DNA of 64,000 bases, from NCBI GenBank assembly GCA_018398585.1, contig JAGTTD010000008.1, positions 694,501 through 758,500 of the forward strand. The letters run 5' to 3'. Position 1 is the stretch's first letter; every line of letters begins with the position of its first letter. The position numbers and the translations under genes are program-made. The DNA comes from Simmondsia chinensis (Eukaryota > Streptophyta > Magnoliopsida > Caryophyllales > Simmondsiaceae). The notes under the pieces were generated by a model that had not been told where the DNA came from, searched no databases, and saw nothing but the letters and a program-made list of their open reading frames with translations. Shown here piece by piece: positions 44,376 to 55,729 of the stretch.

Positions 44376-45379
44376 ATGAGCCACACCCTCAAGTTGTGGG
44401 GGCGAGTCATAGAAAGGAGACTACGACAACAGACGGAAGTGACCGAAAACCAGTTTGGGTTCATACCTGGGAGATCAACAATTCACCTCTTACGGCGAGC
44501 GATAGAGCAATATAGGGAGAGACAAAATGATCTCCACACGGTCTTCATCGATTTGGAGAAGGCATATGATAGAGTGCCAAGAGAGGTACCGTGGAGGGTG
44601 TTGGGTAGGAGAGGCATCCAAGGCCTTATATTCGGGTCATTAGGGACATGTATGAAGAGGCAGATACTAATGTACGCACAGGGAAAGGGGAGACAGACAC
44701 TTTCCCTATTACAGTTGGGGTGCACCAGGGCTCTGCATTGAGTCCCTTCCTGTTCATCATAGTGATGGATGAGCTCACTAGACACATCCAATGGGAGGTA
44801 CCTTGGTATATGCTTTTTGCAGACGACATAGTTCTGGCAAGGGAATCCCGAGCGGACATAAACGAGAAGTTGGAATTGTGGAGAGGTGCTTTAGAATCGA
44901 GGGGTTTAAGGATTAGCAGATCTAAGATCGAGTACGTGGAATTCAAATTCGATCATTCCACCGCGACTAGTACTGAGGAGGTTAAGATCGAACATGAAAC
45001 CATACCGAGTAAGGAGAGTTTCAAATACCTGGGATCCATGATACATCAGAATGGTGAAGTGGATGAGGATGTCAGCAACAGGATTAAAGTAGGCTGGCAG
45101 AAGTGGAGGATGGCATCCGAGGTGCTGTGTGATAGAAAGTTGCCGCTAAAGTTAAAGGGAAAATACTATAGGACCGTAGTAAGACCGGCTATGCTATATG
45201 GGGCAGAGTGTCGACCAATGAAACAAAATCAAACACAGAGGATGAAGGTGGCAGAGATGAGGATGCTGCGCTGGATGTGTGGTCATACAAGGAAGGATAG
45301 GATTAGGAATGATGTGATACAAGATAAGTTGGGTGTAGCCTCGATCAAGGATAAATTGAGGGAGCGCCGCCTAAGATAG
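44376..45379 (+). pseudogene. RTE reverse transcriptase part (frameshifted)
   Basis: The first frame (44376 to about 44610) gives [11 protein letters not shown] and [14 protein letters not shown] (motif A). The reading then continues in another frame, from about 44615 to 45379, with [11 protein letters not shown], the FADDIVLA catalytic motif, FKYLGSMI and a C-terminus KWRMASEVLCDRKLP. A frameshift around 44600-44625 separates them. The C-terminal part after 45379 is interrupted by TAG and continues in frame (FGHVSRRP). Confidence 0.8.
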
Positions 45380-45778
45380 TTTGGACATGTTAGCAGGAGA
45401 CCGACTACAGCCCCAGTCAGGAGGTGTGAACAGCTTCACACGACGCTAGGCAGAAGAGGGAGAGGCATACCAAAAAAGAGTTGGCTGGAGACGATCCGTC
45501 ACGACATAACCCACCTAAACCTAAGAGAGGAGATGGCCTCAGATAGGGCACGATGGAGGGCTCGCATAAGGGTAGCGGAGATGGCAGAGTAGATTAGTGC
45601 TGGGAGGGACTGGTAGTTTAAGATCCTTAGGCAGGCATAACCTCAGGTGAAGCACTTATAGGCTAGTTTAGTCTTTGATCATGCTTCTTCTTCTTCTTCT
45701 TCTCCTTCTCCTTCTTCTTTTTCCTCAAAACTCATTGGTAATTAATTGGTGGTTTATTTGCAGGCGCTCAATTACTTC

Positions 45779-45906
45779 AGGTTGGGGGTCCCCGGAAACA
45801 GCCTCCTTTCCACCTGGAAGGGGTAAGGCTGCGTACATCACCCCTCCCAGACCCTGCTTTCTGCGGGAGCCGCGAGGCACTGGGACTGTTGTTGTTGTTG
45901 TTGTTG
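45779..45906 (+). mobile_element. Au-tailed SINE without 5S head, well preserved
   Basis: CAGGTTGGGGGTCCCCGGAA, CAGCCTCCTTTCCACC, GGTAAGGCTGCGTACATCAC, GGCACTGGGACTG and (TTG)6. Closest in this window to the classical Au body and tail. No clear target duplication. Located 57 bp beyond the LINE tail. Confidence 0.8.
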
Positions 45907-45987
45907 TACTATCTACTATACGGAAAAACTCTAGTAATTACTAAAAAGAATAGTTTATTCGGTTCATGCATTGAGTATGTGGCTTTT

Positions 45988-46252
45988 AACTTACTATATT
46001 ATAGAGCCATTGTTGTTGATATTTTGAATCTTAGGAACCATTTTGTATGTATTAAATTTAATTGGGTTCCTAGATATTGTAATTTGTTAGCTCATGTGAG
46101 AGCGAGGCTGCATTTTGATAACAAGTGTAATCATGAATGGTGGAAAGTCACTCCGCCAGAACTATGTAAAGTTATTTTATCGGATTTAGTGTTTAGTTCG
46201 AAGGCCTAGAGGCCGCTCTTCGCTGATTAAAAAAAAAAAACTTACTATATTA
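45988..46252 (+). mobile_element. 5'-truncated L1-type LINE with RNase H end
   Basis: Insert 46002-46240 between copies of AACTTACTATATTA (45988-46001, 46239-46252). The frame to 46209 encodes the end of an RNase H domain (FNWVPRYCNLLAHVRAR), a stop, then a 3' UTR and A-run. This is a typical L1 truncation. Confidence 0.75.
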
Positions 46253-46900
46253 CACAAAGCAAGAATTGTGTATAGGGTGTGCATGCTCTTTTCCCGATAA
46301 TATTGGCGCCAAAGTCACGAGACAACAAGTATGTCCTACAAACGAGACCTGTGATTCAGCTCGTAGCATAGGATGTGCATGTAACGCGAGAATCAGTCGT
46401 GACAACAAGAATTATCTACACACCACTTATAAAAAAGGAGGTCATTTTTAAGTGAAATTCAAAATGATATTTTGTAATCTAGTTCTATTCAATCCTACTT
46501 CCACCTAAATTTGACTTGAGGGACATGAAGACGATTGACTAAATATTAGTCCAAATCGATGTACATGATTGGATCAGCCATTCGGTTAAGGATCGAAACA
46601 TATTAGTTAAATGTCGGTCTAGTCTTAAGTCCTAGTATATACAGTCTGGTTCATATACGTGTTCAATGCTTTTCTTTTATCACTAAATACTTAAACACCA
46701 AAAAGATTTTTATGTGATATAAATTAGTACCTTTTTAAATATTTTTTCCAATTTAAATATTTCTAATTATTTATTAGTTATATATATTTATTGTATATTT
46801 ATCTTTAAATTATATAAATTATACATATTATATCATTATCATTACTTCTAAATTACTAAATTTTTTTGGAAAAAAATTTCTTATAACAATTTGTACGGAC
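46253..46900. other. Intergenic, no gene seen
   Basis: AT-rich sequence. A part (46530-46690) resembles the LTR/TRIM-like repeat of 4640-5000 (GGTCTAGTCTTAAGTCC). No open frame of note. Confidence 0.35.
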
Positions 46901-46901
46901 T

Positions 46902-47340
46902 AGAAAATTATCTTGCTATTAAGGCTCTCCAATCTTCTTCTATTATCAGGTTGGAATTCATCAGAAACAGCCTCTCTCCAGGGTAGCACCCTAAAGGGGG
47001 AAGGCTGCGTACATCTACCCCCTTTGACCCTGCTTATGCGGGAGCCCTTGAGGCACTGGGACTGTTGTTGTTGTTGTTGTTGAGTCTTCTTCTATTCCCC
47101 GTGGGAGATTGTAGCAATCATTTCTAAGATTTCGTTGCTTTGTAGTTCCATCAGCTTTACTTCATTTCTATGATCTTGTAGATTGGCTGATTTTATGGCT
47201 CGTGAGGTTGCTAGGCTTCATTGTGTAAGGGCTTGTTGTAATCATGACTGGGTGGCCTCGTCCCCCTCCTTTAATTTTGCATGCTTATACAGTTGATTGT
47301 AATAAATAGTTTCGTCTTTGGGGTTTTTTTATCCCAAAAA
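46902..47340 (+). mobile_element. L1-type LINE end, split by an Au-tailed SINE
   Basis: Removing 46945-47084 and one target copy joins LINE-like sequence. 47150-47300 encodes LADFMAREVARLHC-like RNase H C-terminal text, then a stop and the tail ATCCCAAAAAA. Confidence 0.55.
46933..47096 (+). mobile_element. Au-tailed SINE nested in a LINE fragment
   Basis: Insert 46945-47084 (140 bp) between perfect 12-bp repeats TCTTCTTCTATT (46933-46944 and 47085-47096). It starts ATCAGGTTGGAATTCATCAG, with no 5S head, and ends in (TTG)6. Confidence 0.88.
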
Positions 47341-47439
47341 AGGAAACCGGTTCAAATCAGCCCAATTCAATTTGGTTATGTTCTAACCAATCAGAGCCCA
47401 CAATAGAGCTTATATTCCTCCTTCTTTTGTGTCCTTTGG

Positions 47440-47572
47440 AGACATAGCCTAGTGACGAAGAAATGGTGGCGAGTGGCGACCAACCTCGTCACTGGAGTTC
47501 AAACCCCACTAGGAACATGTGGCTCCCCCTTATGGGAAATTTTAGGGGATTTCCCCCCATCCCGACATTATC
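47440..47572 (+). mobile_element. tRNA-headed SINE
   Basis: Head GAGACATAGCCTAGTGACG, B box GAGTTCAAACCCCACTAGG, then a 3' part with GGCTCCCCCTTATGGGAAAT. 23700-23835 (plus) is a further copy with the same 3' part. Confidence 0.6.
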
Positions 47573-47896
47573 TATATACAAATATATATATATATGTGGC
47601 ATTCTTATGAGATGGTAAGAGCGTGAAAGGGGGTGAATCCTGGCCCTCCATTATAATTGACGGCTAAGATTTATTGGACATTTAAAAAAATAATAATTTA
47701 AGGCTAAGATTTGTTGAGTATTAAAAAAATAATAATAATTTTCCTCCCTTACCCCTTCTTTCTTTCTGCCCCCATGAAAGGATATGGGCCACAAATTGTT
47801 ATTTTTTTTAATGTTCAACAAATCTTGTCCGTCCATTACAATGGAGGGCCAGGATTCGCCCCTCTCACTCTCTCATAAAAACACCACCTTGTGTGT

Positions 47897-48058
47897 GTGT
47901 GTATATATATATATACAACAACAACAGTCTCAATGCCATAAGAGCTCCCGTGTAAGCAAGGTCAGAGGGTGGATGTACGCCGCCTTCCCCCTTTAGAGAG
48001 CTACCCTGAAGGGAGGATGTTTCCGATGACCCTCAACATGAGGTGTGTATATATATAT
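47897..48058 (-). mobile_element. Au-tailed SINE without 5S head
   Basis: Insert of about 47915-48042 on minus inside a GT/AT microsatellite; the GTGTGTATATATATAT flanks on both sides are the likely target duplication. Tail (TTG)3, body intact to CATGTTGAGGGTCATCGG. Confidence 0.75.
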
Positions 48059-48239
48059 GTATATATATCCTCAATTTTACTCAAAAAAGAAAAGCAAGGA
48101 ATAATGCATCGTGAAATGGGGATTAATGACACATGTGACCAGCATTAGTATGATCATTATGGTGCATGTGCACTGTACACTATAACCATGGCAAGCTAGC
48201 TAATCATGTTTCAACTCTCCTATTTATCTGTATATTTTG

Positions 48240-48670
48240 TTACAGTATAAAATCAATCATATACCTTCACTTATTATGTAAATTTTACTGGGCCTTTAGA
48301 TTCGACCCGCAGAGTTGACATATATGAAGCTCACATATAATCCTAAATATGTTCCATTATGAAACTAATTGGCAGTAGGTGGAGTAACTCACTAGACTTA
48401 TAAATTGATCTCTTCACTCTCACAATTCCAATGCACGATTCTTATACTAAACTCACATGTGTAGTCTCCAACACATCTGCCTAAATTTTTGTAAAAGTTG
48501 GTCTATCGACATGGTATCAAGGCTTTGTTGACCAGAAACCATTGGGTCAAATCCCAATAATCTCCACTTTCAATATTAATATAATTTCAGCACAAAATAC
48601 GAAAAGAGCAATGTGCAATATCTACGATTCAATTCAATAGGCATTTGCTCGACATGGCATGTTAATGGTG
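48240..48670. mobile_element. TRIM-like element with a second LTR-like repeat inserted
   Basis: A terminal-repeat start (TTACAGTATAAAATCAATC, 48240) is separated by a 48295-48475 insertion from its continuation (CTAAATTTTTGTAAAAGTTG, then GACATGGTATCAAGGCTTTG with the tRNA-Met primer-site match). The interior runs to about 48665. Confidence 0.5.
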
Positions 48671-49045
48671 TCAGTTTTAAGGCGTGATATTAAAAATTTT
48701 TTGAAAGTTTAGACGTGATACTGAAAAGTTAGAAAATTTAGGTTATTTTTTAAAATTGTACCTGAAATTTAAACAGTTTTACGTACAAAAAATCTAAAAA
48801 AATCTACAGTTTTGTAGAAAATTATGAGCTAGACCGTGATCTTAGCAATAAATTTCTGAAGGGACACGTAGCAACACGAATATTGACAAAATGCACGTTT
48901 TGATTGACAAAATATCACTAATATGTCCAAAAATAATAGTTGATATTTTATAACCATATTTTAAAATTTTGGAGTAGCTTTTTTATTAATATTATATTAA
49001 GGTTATGTTTTGCATCAGCTGATAATCGTTACTACTGGATTTGGC
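48671..49045. other. Unassigned AT-rich segment
   Basis: Imperfect inverted AT-rich tracts (48680-48790) and no coding potential. Confidence 0.35.
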
Positions 49046-49049
49046 TGAT

Positions 49050-49485
49050 TTTTTATTTTTTTTTATAATTAGCGATAAAAACACACAATACAAAAGCATG
49101 CGTCTCAAATAAGAGACCCGAAGAACATACACAAAGTGTGACAAAGGAAAAATAACAAGGAAACCTGCAAAAACAAGAAATACAAGCCCAACCCCCAAAA
49201 TCAAATCCACAACAGTTGACAGAAAACACAAAAAGCAGAAGCAAAAACACCAAAAGAAAAACAACTTCCCAACCATAGCAACGAACGGCAAAAGAAAGAA
49301 ACCACCCAAACGCGAGACAAGATAAAAAACCCCACCATTGAAGACACCAAATATGAACTCCCAGAAACCAGACAACAACGACCTAAGAAAGATTGAAAAA
49401 GAACCAAAGAGAAACTCCTACAAAGGCACCAATGAACCAACCAAAACAAGCAACTGCACGCTCATTGAACATGATCTACTCATCC
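49050..49485 (-). mobile_element. L1-type LINE 3' end, antisense
   Basis: On minus a T-rich 3' UTR ends in TCGCTAATTATAAAAAAAA (49050-49072), matching the tails at 28700 and 40840. The long hydrophobic frames read here are translations of T-rich UTR and are not genes. Confidence 0.5.
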
Positions 49486-49699
49486 TCCTCAGAAATCAGG
49501 TCTCTAAGGAGTTAATGTCTTTTATTTTCATACGCCACAAATTTTATCATTTTCTAAAATCTGTCATCCTTCTATGTATGGTAGATATTATGCTTCTTCG
49601 ATTATCCACCTGTCGTGATATCATATCAAAAAATCATCTATCCCAAAAACTTAAGATGATGGGTAAAAACCCAACGTTGGTTTTATACTCTAACAAACA

Positions 49700-50720
49700 A
49701 TGTGTTCTTTAAAAGTATTTTTATCCATCTAAATCATCCGTTACTTAGGATCTATGTACACACGGAGTTTAAGTGTATGAGGTCCACATATAAGTCTAAG
49801 TGGGATTCCATTATAAAAACTATTTGGCATTTGGTGGAATAAACTACTGGGCTCATATGGTGATTTATTCTCTCTCACAACTCTAATATGTGATTCAATT
49901 AGACTCACATGTGGAGTCCTAACACTCCACGTCACATGTGAGTTTACTTCAAATGCACACCCGTTTTATCCGCTTCAATTGAGAATTACATCCAACTGAT
50001 CCAACATTCCCTATAGAAGCCTTCGGCGCAACAAATTCAAATACACCTCTCTTTTCGAGCACACAGTGTGTCGCAAATAAGAGTTCGGGATCATCAACCT
50101 ACTTTAATACCATGTTATGTTCCACCGAACCTTTAGGCCCGACTCACGAGTTATAGTATATATGGTCCACATATAAGTGTTACATTAAACAGTAAGGGTT
50201 CAAGCACAACAACGAAATCGAAAAAGGAAAGATCTCAAAGAGAGAATTAACCGCACCATGGAGTGAGCCACTGTCCTAAAAGCAATTTCGTCGATGTTGG
50301 GGTTGCACACAGTGTAATTGGCAGCCATCCTTCAGGATAAACATGATCCGACCTTTAACGTGAACTCGTTAGAAGTCGGGTTGGAATGCCAAGAGAATTT
50401 TGCCCAGAATATGAAAGAGGAGGAAGAGAGTTCAGAAAATAAACGATAAGTAAAATGACCCACACCCGAGCCCGGCACGGGGCGGCGCGATCGTGTATAG
50501 TTCCCACCTATCACTCACCTTTAACTTAATTATAGTTTTTATTTCATAATGTCATATTTAAAGTGACCTTGCCTTCTATAAAAGGTGGGACAAACTTTGT
50601 TACATTTCCAAATCCATATACAACTGGCATTCAGCTAGACTTATACAGTAATCTCTTTTCTCTTATAATTCTAATATAAGATTCACTTAGACTCACATGT
50701 AAAGTCTTTAACAATATTCA
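49700..50720. repeat. Tandem LTR/TRIM-like repeats
   Basis: Three related segments (49735-49935, 50130-50260, 50590-50720) sharing ACTCACATGTGGAGTCC- and GACTCACATGTAAAGTC-type ends and GGTCCACATATAAGT. A tRNA-like primer site is not obvious. The 50480 region (GCCCGGCACGGGGCGGCGC) is locally GC-rich. Confidence 0.4.
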
Positions 50721-51265
50721 CGAGGTGTACGAATAATCATAATATAATTGACACGTCAAAAATAAGAACAAACTTTAAAAAGTAAAATAAAATAAAATAA
50801 ACAAAGAAGACCGACCACCCAATATAAAGATGGACCACTTTTCAAAAGGACGCCTTATTTTGACTCCTTTCCAATCAAATTATGATACTAGTGTAGTGTG
50901 GCTTCAAATTTTTAGGACACTCTATTATTATTTTTTATATAAATTAAAAAGAAAAATATTTAATAAGTATTAAATTATATTATAAATAATTATCTCCTTA
51001 TAGTCTTTTTTACGCCCTATTCTCCCCGTGCTCTCTTTTGATTGCACTATGTCGTATGTTTAATCTCTCCTCTAAATGCTCGATTGCTTTTGTCTTTCGT
51101 TTTTGATGCTATGCTCTAATGCTTCATTGCATGCCTACATGTTTCTCATGATCTCATTATTTCTATGACCTCGTTTGTATGCCTACGTGCTTCTCATGAT
51201 CTTATTATTTCTATAACCTCTTTGATCTTTATGCTTTCTTTGCTCTTCGCGCTTCATACCTTTCA
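50721..51265. other. Intergenic, no gene seen
   Basis: AT-rich sequence with a short direct repeat (51138-51160 and 51188-51215, CTTCTCATGATCTxATTATT). Nothing coding. Confidence 0.35.
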
Positions 51266-51267
51266 GG

Positions 51268-51387
51268 TTGGGGGGTCATCGGAAACAGCCTCTCTTTAGG
51301 GTCCCAACTATAAGGGATAAGGTTGCTTACATCCTACCCCCCAAACCCTGCTCGCGCGGGAGCCCTTTAGGCACTGGGACCGTTGTT
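51268..51387 (+). mobile_element. Au-tailed SINE without 5S head
   Basis: TTCAGGTTGGGGGGTCATCGG ... GCGGGAGCCCTTTAGGCACTG and a short tail (CGTTGTTGTA). It begins at the same GGTTGGGG position as other headless copies. Confidence 0.7.
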
Positions 51388-51474
51388 GTATAAAGAATTA
51401 TCTTAGTATTTAATTTTTTAATGATTAAAAAATTAAACATTTATATATATATAAGTATAAAAAGGAACATACCC

Positions 51475-51613
51475 AGTGCCTCAAGAGCTCCCGCCTACAC
51501 AGGGTCTGGGGGGGGCGGATGTACGCAGCCTTCCCCCTTCAGGGTATTAACCTGAAGAGAGGCTGTTTCCCAGTACCCCCAACCTGAGGGTGAGGACTTC
51601 CCAGGAGGTCACC
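51475..51613 (-). mobile_element. Au SINE with partial 5S head (sub-architecture B)
   Basis: On minus: GGTGACCTCCTGGGAAGTCC then TCACCCTCAGGTTGGGGGTA and the Au body. Only the last 22-25 bases of the 5S head remain, so this is a 5'-truncated B copy. It shows the junction clearly. Confidence 0.8.
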
Positions 51614-51629
51614 TATTTTTTTAGAAAAC

Positions 51630-51900
51630 TAAGTATATTTTGCTTTAATTGATGTTATTTATGTAAAATATTTTTATAATTCGCTCAAAGTGTTAATTTA
51701 GTTATTTTGCTTTAATTGTATTAGATTAACACATTTTTAGTCATTTGATCACATTAAATACAAGACCCAATATAAATCCAACGCTTAGCTTAATTAAACT
51801 CACTCTTGACCCGAACATTAACAATTTTTGACCGACTTGATATTAGTTTTACTGTAGGACCACAAGTAAATTAGGCTAATTAAAATTTAGGGAGTTATCA
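51630..51900. repeat. TTTAGTCC-type MITE, decayed
   Basis: AGTGTTAATTTAGTTATTTTGC ... GGACCACAAGTAAATTAGG, weak match to 32943-33335. Confidence 0.35.
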
Positions 51901-52070
51901 TTGCCACAACAAAAATTATTATTATCAAAATAATGCCGTGACTAAAACCTAAGATTTAGCCTCATAATTTGAATTTTAGGGTATCTACTGCATTGGCGGG
52001 AGTTCTTAAGGCACTGGGTTTGTTGTCGTTGTTTTATTGCCAGTACAAAATTATTATTATCAGAATAAAA
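51900..52070 (+). mobile_element. Au-tailed SINE, strongly 5'-truncated
   Basis: GGCGGGAGTTCTTAAGGCACTGGG and a TTGTTGTCGTTG tail lie between two similar AT-rich segments of about 33 bp (51900-51933 and 52037-52070), a likely diverged duplication. Confidence 0.6.
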
Positions 52071-52425
52071 TTGCAGTTTTTAAGAAAAAATTTTGTGGCT
52101 CTCATTCTCTGTAAGTCACATTATTACTCCGACAATAATAATTTTTGCTCTAATAATAAAAAAATTTCTATATATTGATTCATCGAAATTTTTGGTAATA
52201 AATGATCAAATTTGATATAAGCTACTAATAATAAATTGAATAAATTACACATTAGTACCCAACGTTCAATGTATAAATCTTGTAGTCTAAAAACTTTATG
52301 AAATAATTTTTTTAGTCCAAAAAGTCATATATATTTGATAAAATAATTCAAATAGCAATACGTAAGGGTACAAAATAGGCCTCGTTTTTATTCTTTCATA
52401 TCATTGTTTGATCTATTTTATTAAA

Positions 52426-52565
52426 TACAACAACAGCAATAGTCCCCCGTTCCTCAATGGCTTCCGCGTACGAAGGGTCCGGGAGGGGTAGGATGTACAC
52501 AACCTTACCCCCTCAGAGCGGGGCCCTGATGAGAGGTTGTTTCCAATGATCCCCAATCTGATAGT
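52426..52565 (-). mobile_element. Au-tailed SINE without 5S head
   Basis: (CAA)2 tail, GGCTTCCGCGTACGAAGG, GGATGTACACAACCTTACCC and GTTTCCAATGATCCCCAATC. No duplication identified. Confidence 0.7.
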
Positions 52566-52794
52566 TGCTAGTTAAGAAGGGCACATAAGTAGAGTAAGTA
52601 GAGCATATAAAGCATGTATCAGATCATAAAGAACATATAAAGTGTAGAGATCAAGAAAAGTATGTAAGGCATGTAAAGCGTGTAAGCATATAGCAAGAAG
52701 GTTGAACATGTAAAGCACGTATGAGAGGCTATTTTATTAAGTATACGTAGCTTTTTATATTAGAAAATTATTTTACAAAATTTATAGATAAAAA

Positions 52795-53315
52795 ATTAAT
52801 ATAATAAATTTTAGGGTAAATTAAAAAAAACCTCCCTATTTTTTGCTTCAAAAATAGAAAACCCCACTCACAAATAAAAGCATTCATAAAACCCCCTCAC
52901 TTTTAAAAATTTATCATTTAACCCTCATACAACTTATTTTTGACTATTTTGCCTCTAATGTTTACTTTTATTTTTAGAAAAGGGTTTTATATTATTAGAC
53001 AAAAATTAAATAATTTATGTTGTTAGCAAAAAAAATTAAGAAAATTTTCTATATTTATAAAAATATAATTATTTTAATCAATTATAGTAATATTATATAA
53101 GTTCAGAAGATAAAAAATATTTTTAAAATTTTCATAAAAAATATTATAAGATAAAATATAACTTTTTTTTATTGAGGGACAAAATGGTCAAAAAAAGTTA
53201 TTTGGGGGTAAATTAAAAAATTTTTAAAAGTTAGGAGATTTAATGAGTGATTTTATTTGTGAAAATTTTTTTTTATTATTAAAGCAAAAATTAAAAAAAT
53301 TTTCTGTAATTTATT
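52795..53315. repeat. Foldback MITE
   Basis: Left arm AGGGTAAATTAAAAAAAACC ... CACTCACAAATAAAAGC and right arm GTGATTTTATTTGTGAAAA ... with GCAAAAATTAAAAAAATTTT. The arms are inverted copies around an AT-rich core. Confidence 0.55.
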
Positions 53316-53554
53316 CTAAATTTTATAATACTAGTATATAATTTACAGTAATAAATTCTTAAAAAAAAGGGGGGCGCATACATGGAATTGCAATCCCACC
53401 ATTTGAGTGGCAGATCTCTGGGGCGCCAAACAAGGAGGTCGGCGGGTGTCGGCCCCCACAAAACCCCATCCAAATTTATTCTTTTAACATTATTTATTTG
53501 TATTAAAAGCTCTCTTAATATCTACATTAACTGTGTTTAAAATTAATGTAAAAA

Positions 53555-54012
53555 AATTACTTATTTTAAAAGTATTTTTTATAAAAACACTTATATAAAA
53601 AGTACTGTTTTAAAAAAGTAATTTGTATTTGGCTCAACTAATCTGAAGCGCTTATTTTATTATTGTTAGTTTTTAGCCAATGTTTAAGAAAATTACTCTT
53701 TTTGGTCAAATTACCGAAAAGGACCAAATTGGTTAGGTAGAAGGTTATGATTTTGAAATATGATAGGGTATAATATAATTTTAATATTTTAATAGAGGTA
53801 TTTTTGTCTTAAAAATTTTAATTTTTTGATTCTACTTCTGCTTATAATCAGAAGCATTAAATTTCTGCTTCTACTTATAAGCAGAAAAACTGCTTCTGCT
53901 TTTAATAAAAATTACTTTTTGATGTTTGCCAAACACCTCTAGATTCCAAAAAAGTGTTTTTTTTCAGAAAAAACACTTATTTTTTCATAATAAGCAATTC
54001 CAAACGGGCCCC
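53555..54012. repeat. Foldback MITE
   Basis: Arms carry AAGTGCTT/AAGCACTT-like motifs: ATTTGTATTTGGCTCAACTA near the left and GATGTTTGCCAAACACCTC near the right, ending CCAAACGGGCCC. No coding. Confidence 0.5.
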
Positions 54013-55221
54013 GAGTAATTCACTAATATTTAATAAAAAAATATTTTAAATAATTATATAATAATTATTTAATTTAGTATTATATCAATTAATATGTTAA
54101 TATTAGTCATTTTAGTTGAGTTTTAATGCGCTTGATAGAGCTGAACTATAATGAAAGATGTATGGGATATGCTTCAACAATTTATGCAATATTAAGTCTT
54201 TTGTATCTTTTAGCGAAGGAAATAAAGCAACAGATAAGATAACAGTTTTAGGTTCACATGGGCAGAGCACTGTTGTTTCTTGAAGAGGACTGTGTCATTA
54301 GATTTGTTAGATTTTGTAGGTCGAATTACTAGGCTTTTTGAATCTTTGATTAGTGTTACATATTAAATTGAGTTCTATCATAAAATTAATTGAGAATTGG
54401 GTGGAGTAGTTCATTAGGAATATAAATTAGTATTTCCTAAGCCTTCTCGTAGATGCAGGACTCATCTTTTTGCTCAAACATTTTTGACTCTATCAAACTA
54501 CCACGCTCCGCAGCTGTTTTTCTTGATAGTTTCACTATAGGTAACTTTATTTTGAGTAGGTAGTGATTTTCTATTGTGGACGGCTTTACTCTATTCTGGG
54601 CAACCTCTCCTAAGTAGCCTTTTTCGAAACTTGGGCCCGTCTCAAATGTGGCTTGTCCAGCACAGCCATCAAGAACGACCCGTTCCATACTAGAAGGGCC
54701 CATCAAATGTGGCTTGTCCAGCACGGCTATCAAGCACGACCCATCCCATACTAGACCGAGTAAAACTCCATAGTAGAGTCCGTCTCATACCAAACCAAAG
54801 CTCATTGGAATCGATTCGAGGAACCAAAACTCTGATACCATTGTTACATACCAAAAGATGTTTCATCCCAAAACTAATTGTTAACGGGTGGAGTAATTCA
54901 TTAGATATATAAATAGGTATTTCTTAATCCTTCCAACCGATGTGAGACTCATCTTTTTTGCTTTAACTCTTTTAAAAAAATTTCTCAAACTGATAAATTC
55001 TTTTTTTTTGCTAATGAAGAACCTAGTTATCTGGTAAACCTCGACCCATGCAGCGACCCACACACCACAAAAGCCAGTTAATTTAAGAATTCCCCAAGAG
55101 AAGGTTCAATGAGGAATCAAACTGCAAACATTTTAGTCTAAAGTAATACTATTTCCTTTCGCTCCAGTGAATTAAAAGGCACTAATTGTATACTAATCAA
55201 GTTTTTAGATTCTTAATTAAC
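54013..55221. other. Intergenic with LTR-like repeats
   Basis: 54360-54470 and 54790-54960 are two direct copies of a segment (CATAAAATTAATTGAGAATTGGG / CCCAAAACTAATTGTTAACGGG ... TGTGAGACTCATCTTTTTTGC), with a 35-bp direct repeat inside (54640-54680 and 54702-54742, GTGGCTTGTCCAGCAC). It resembles a small LTR-type element without coding. Confidence 0.4.
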
Positions 55222-55619
55222 TTCTCGAGTCGGGGTGTAAATGAGCCGAAAAAGGCTCGTCATAGAACTCGAAAAGCTTGGCTTGTTTTGAGCTCGAGCC
55301 TAGTGCAGCTCGAGCTCGTAGGCTCGCGAGCCTAAATGAGTTTTTTTTAGTACAATATATTTGCTTAAATATTGCCCAATAAAACCATATTGGAGTCTAA
55401 ATGAGCTGAGCCAAGCTTAAATAAGCCTAAACGAGCCTATATTGAGTTTATATGAGTCAAAATATTGCAAGCCTGATTTGAAGCTCACCGATCTTTAATC
55501 GAACCGAGCTCAAGCTTTTGACGAGTCGAGCTCGAGCCTGAACTTTCAAAGCCCGGTGAGCTTCGAGCCGAGCCCGGGCTGGACTGGGCTGGGCTCAAAT
55601 ACACTCCTATTCTCGAGTA
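55222..55619. mobile_element. GAGCTC-rich terminal-repeat element with 9-bp target duplication
   Basis: Element 55231-55610, starting CGGGGTGTAAATGAGCC and ending AAATACACTCCTA, flanked by TTCTCGAGT on both sides (55222-55230 and 55611-55619). The interior has GAGCTCGAGCC blocks and an AT-rich centre, about 380 bp, non-coding. Confidence 0.75.
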
Positions 55620-55729
55620 GACCAAAACAAATCCAAAATATATTTTAAAATATATTTTAAATATTCCTTAATTTTTTCTTATTTTCTTTAAATATTTAAC
55701 CTACTCATACATGGAAGAGGCCATTGAAG

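Larger units (their letters stand above)
43180..45722 (+). mobile_element. Degenerate RTE-type LINE
   Basis: Non-LTR retroelement with an APE-type endonuclease followed by a reverse transcriptase, then a short 3' UTR ending in a (TTC)n-rich tail (45683-45722). The order, single-ORF layout and simple-repeat 3' end fit the RTE clade of plants. The reading frame is broken by several stops and frame changes, including the whole 43880-44375 linker. It is not expected to be active. Confidence 0.85.

Noticed and set aside
48992..49449. Hydrophobic minus-strand frames suggesting a membrane protein
   Set aside because: They are translations of a T-rich LINE 3' UTR that ends in an A-run tail.
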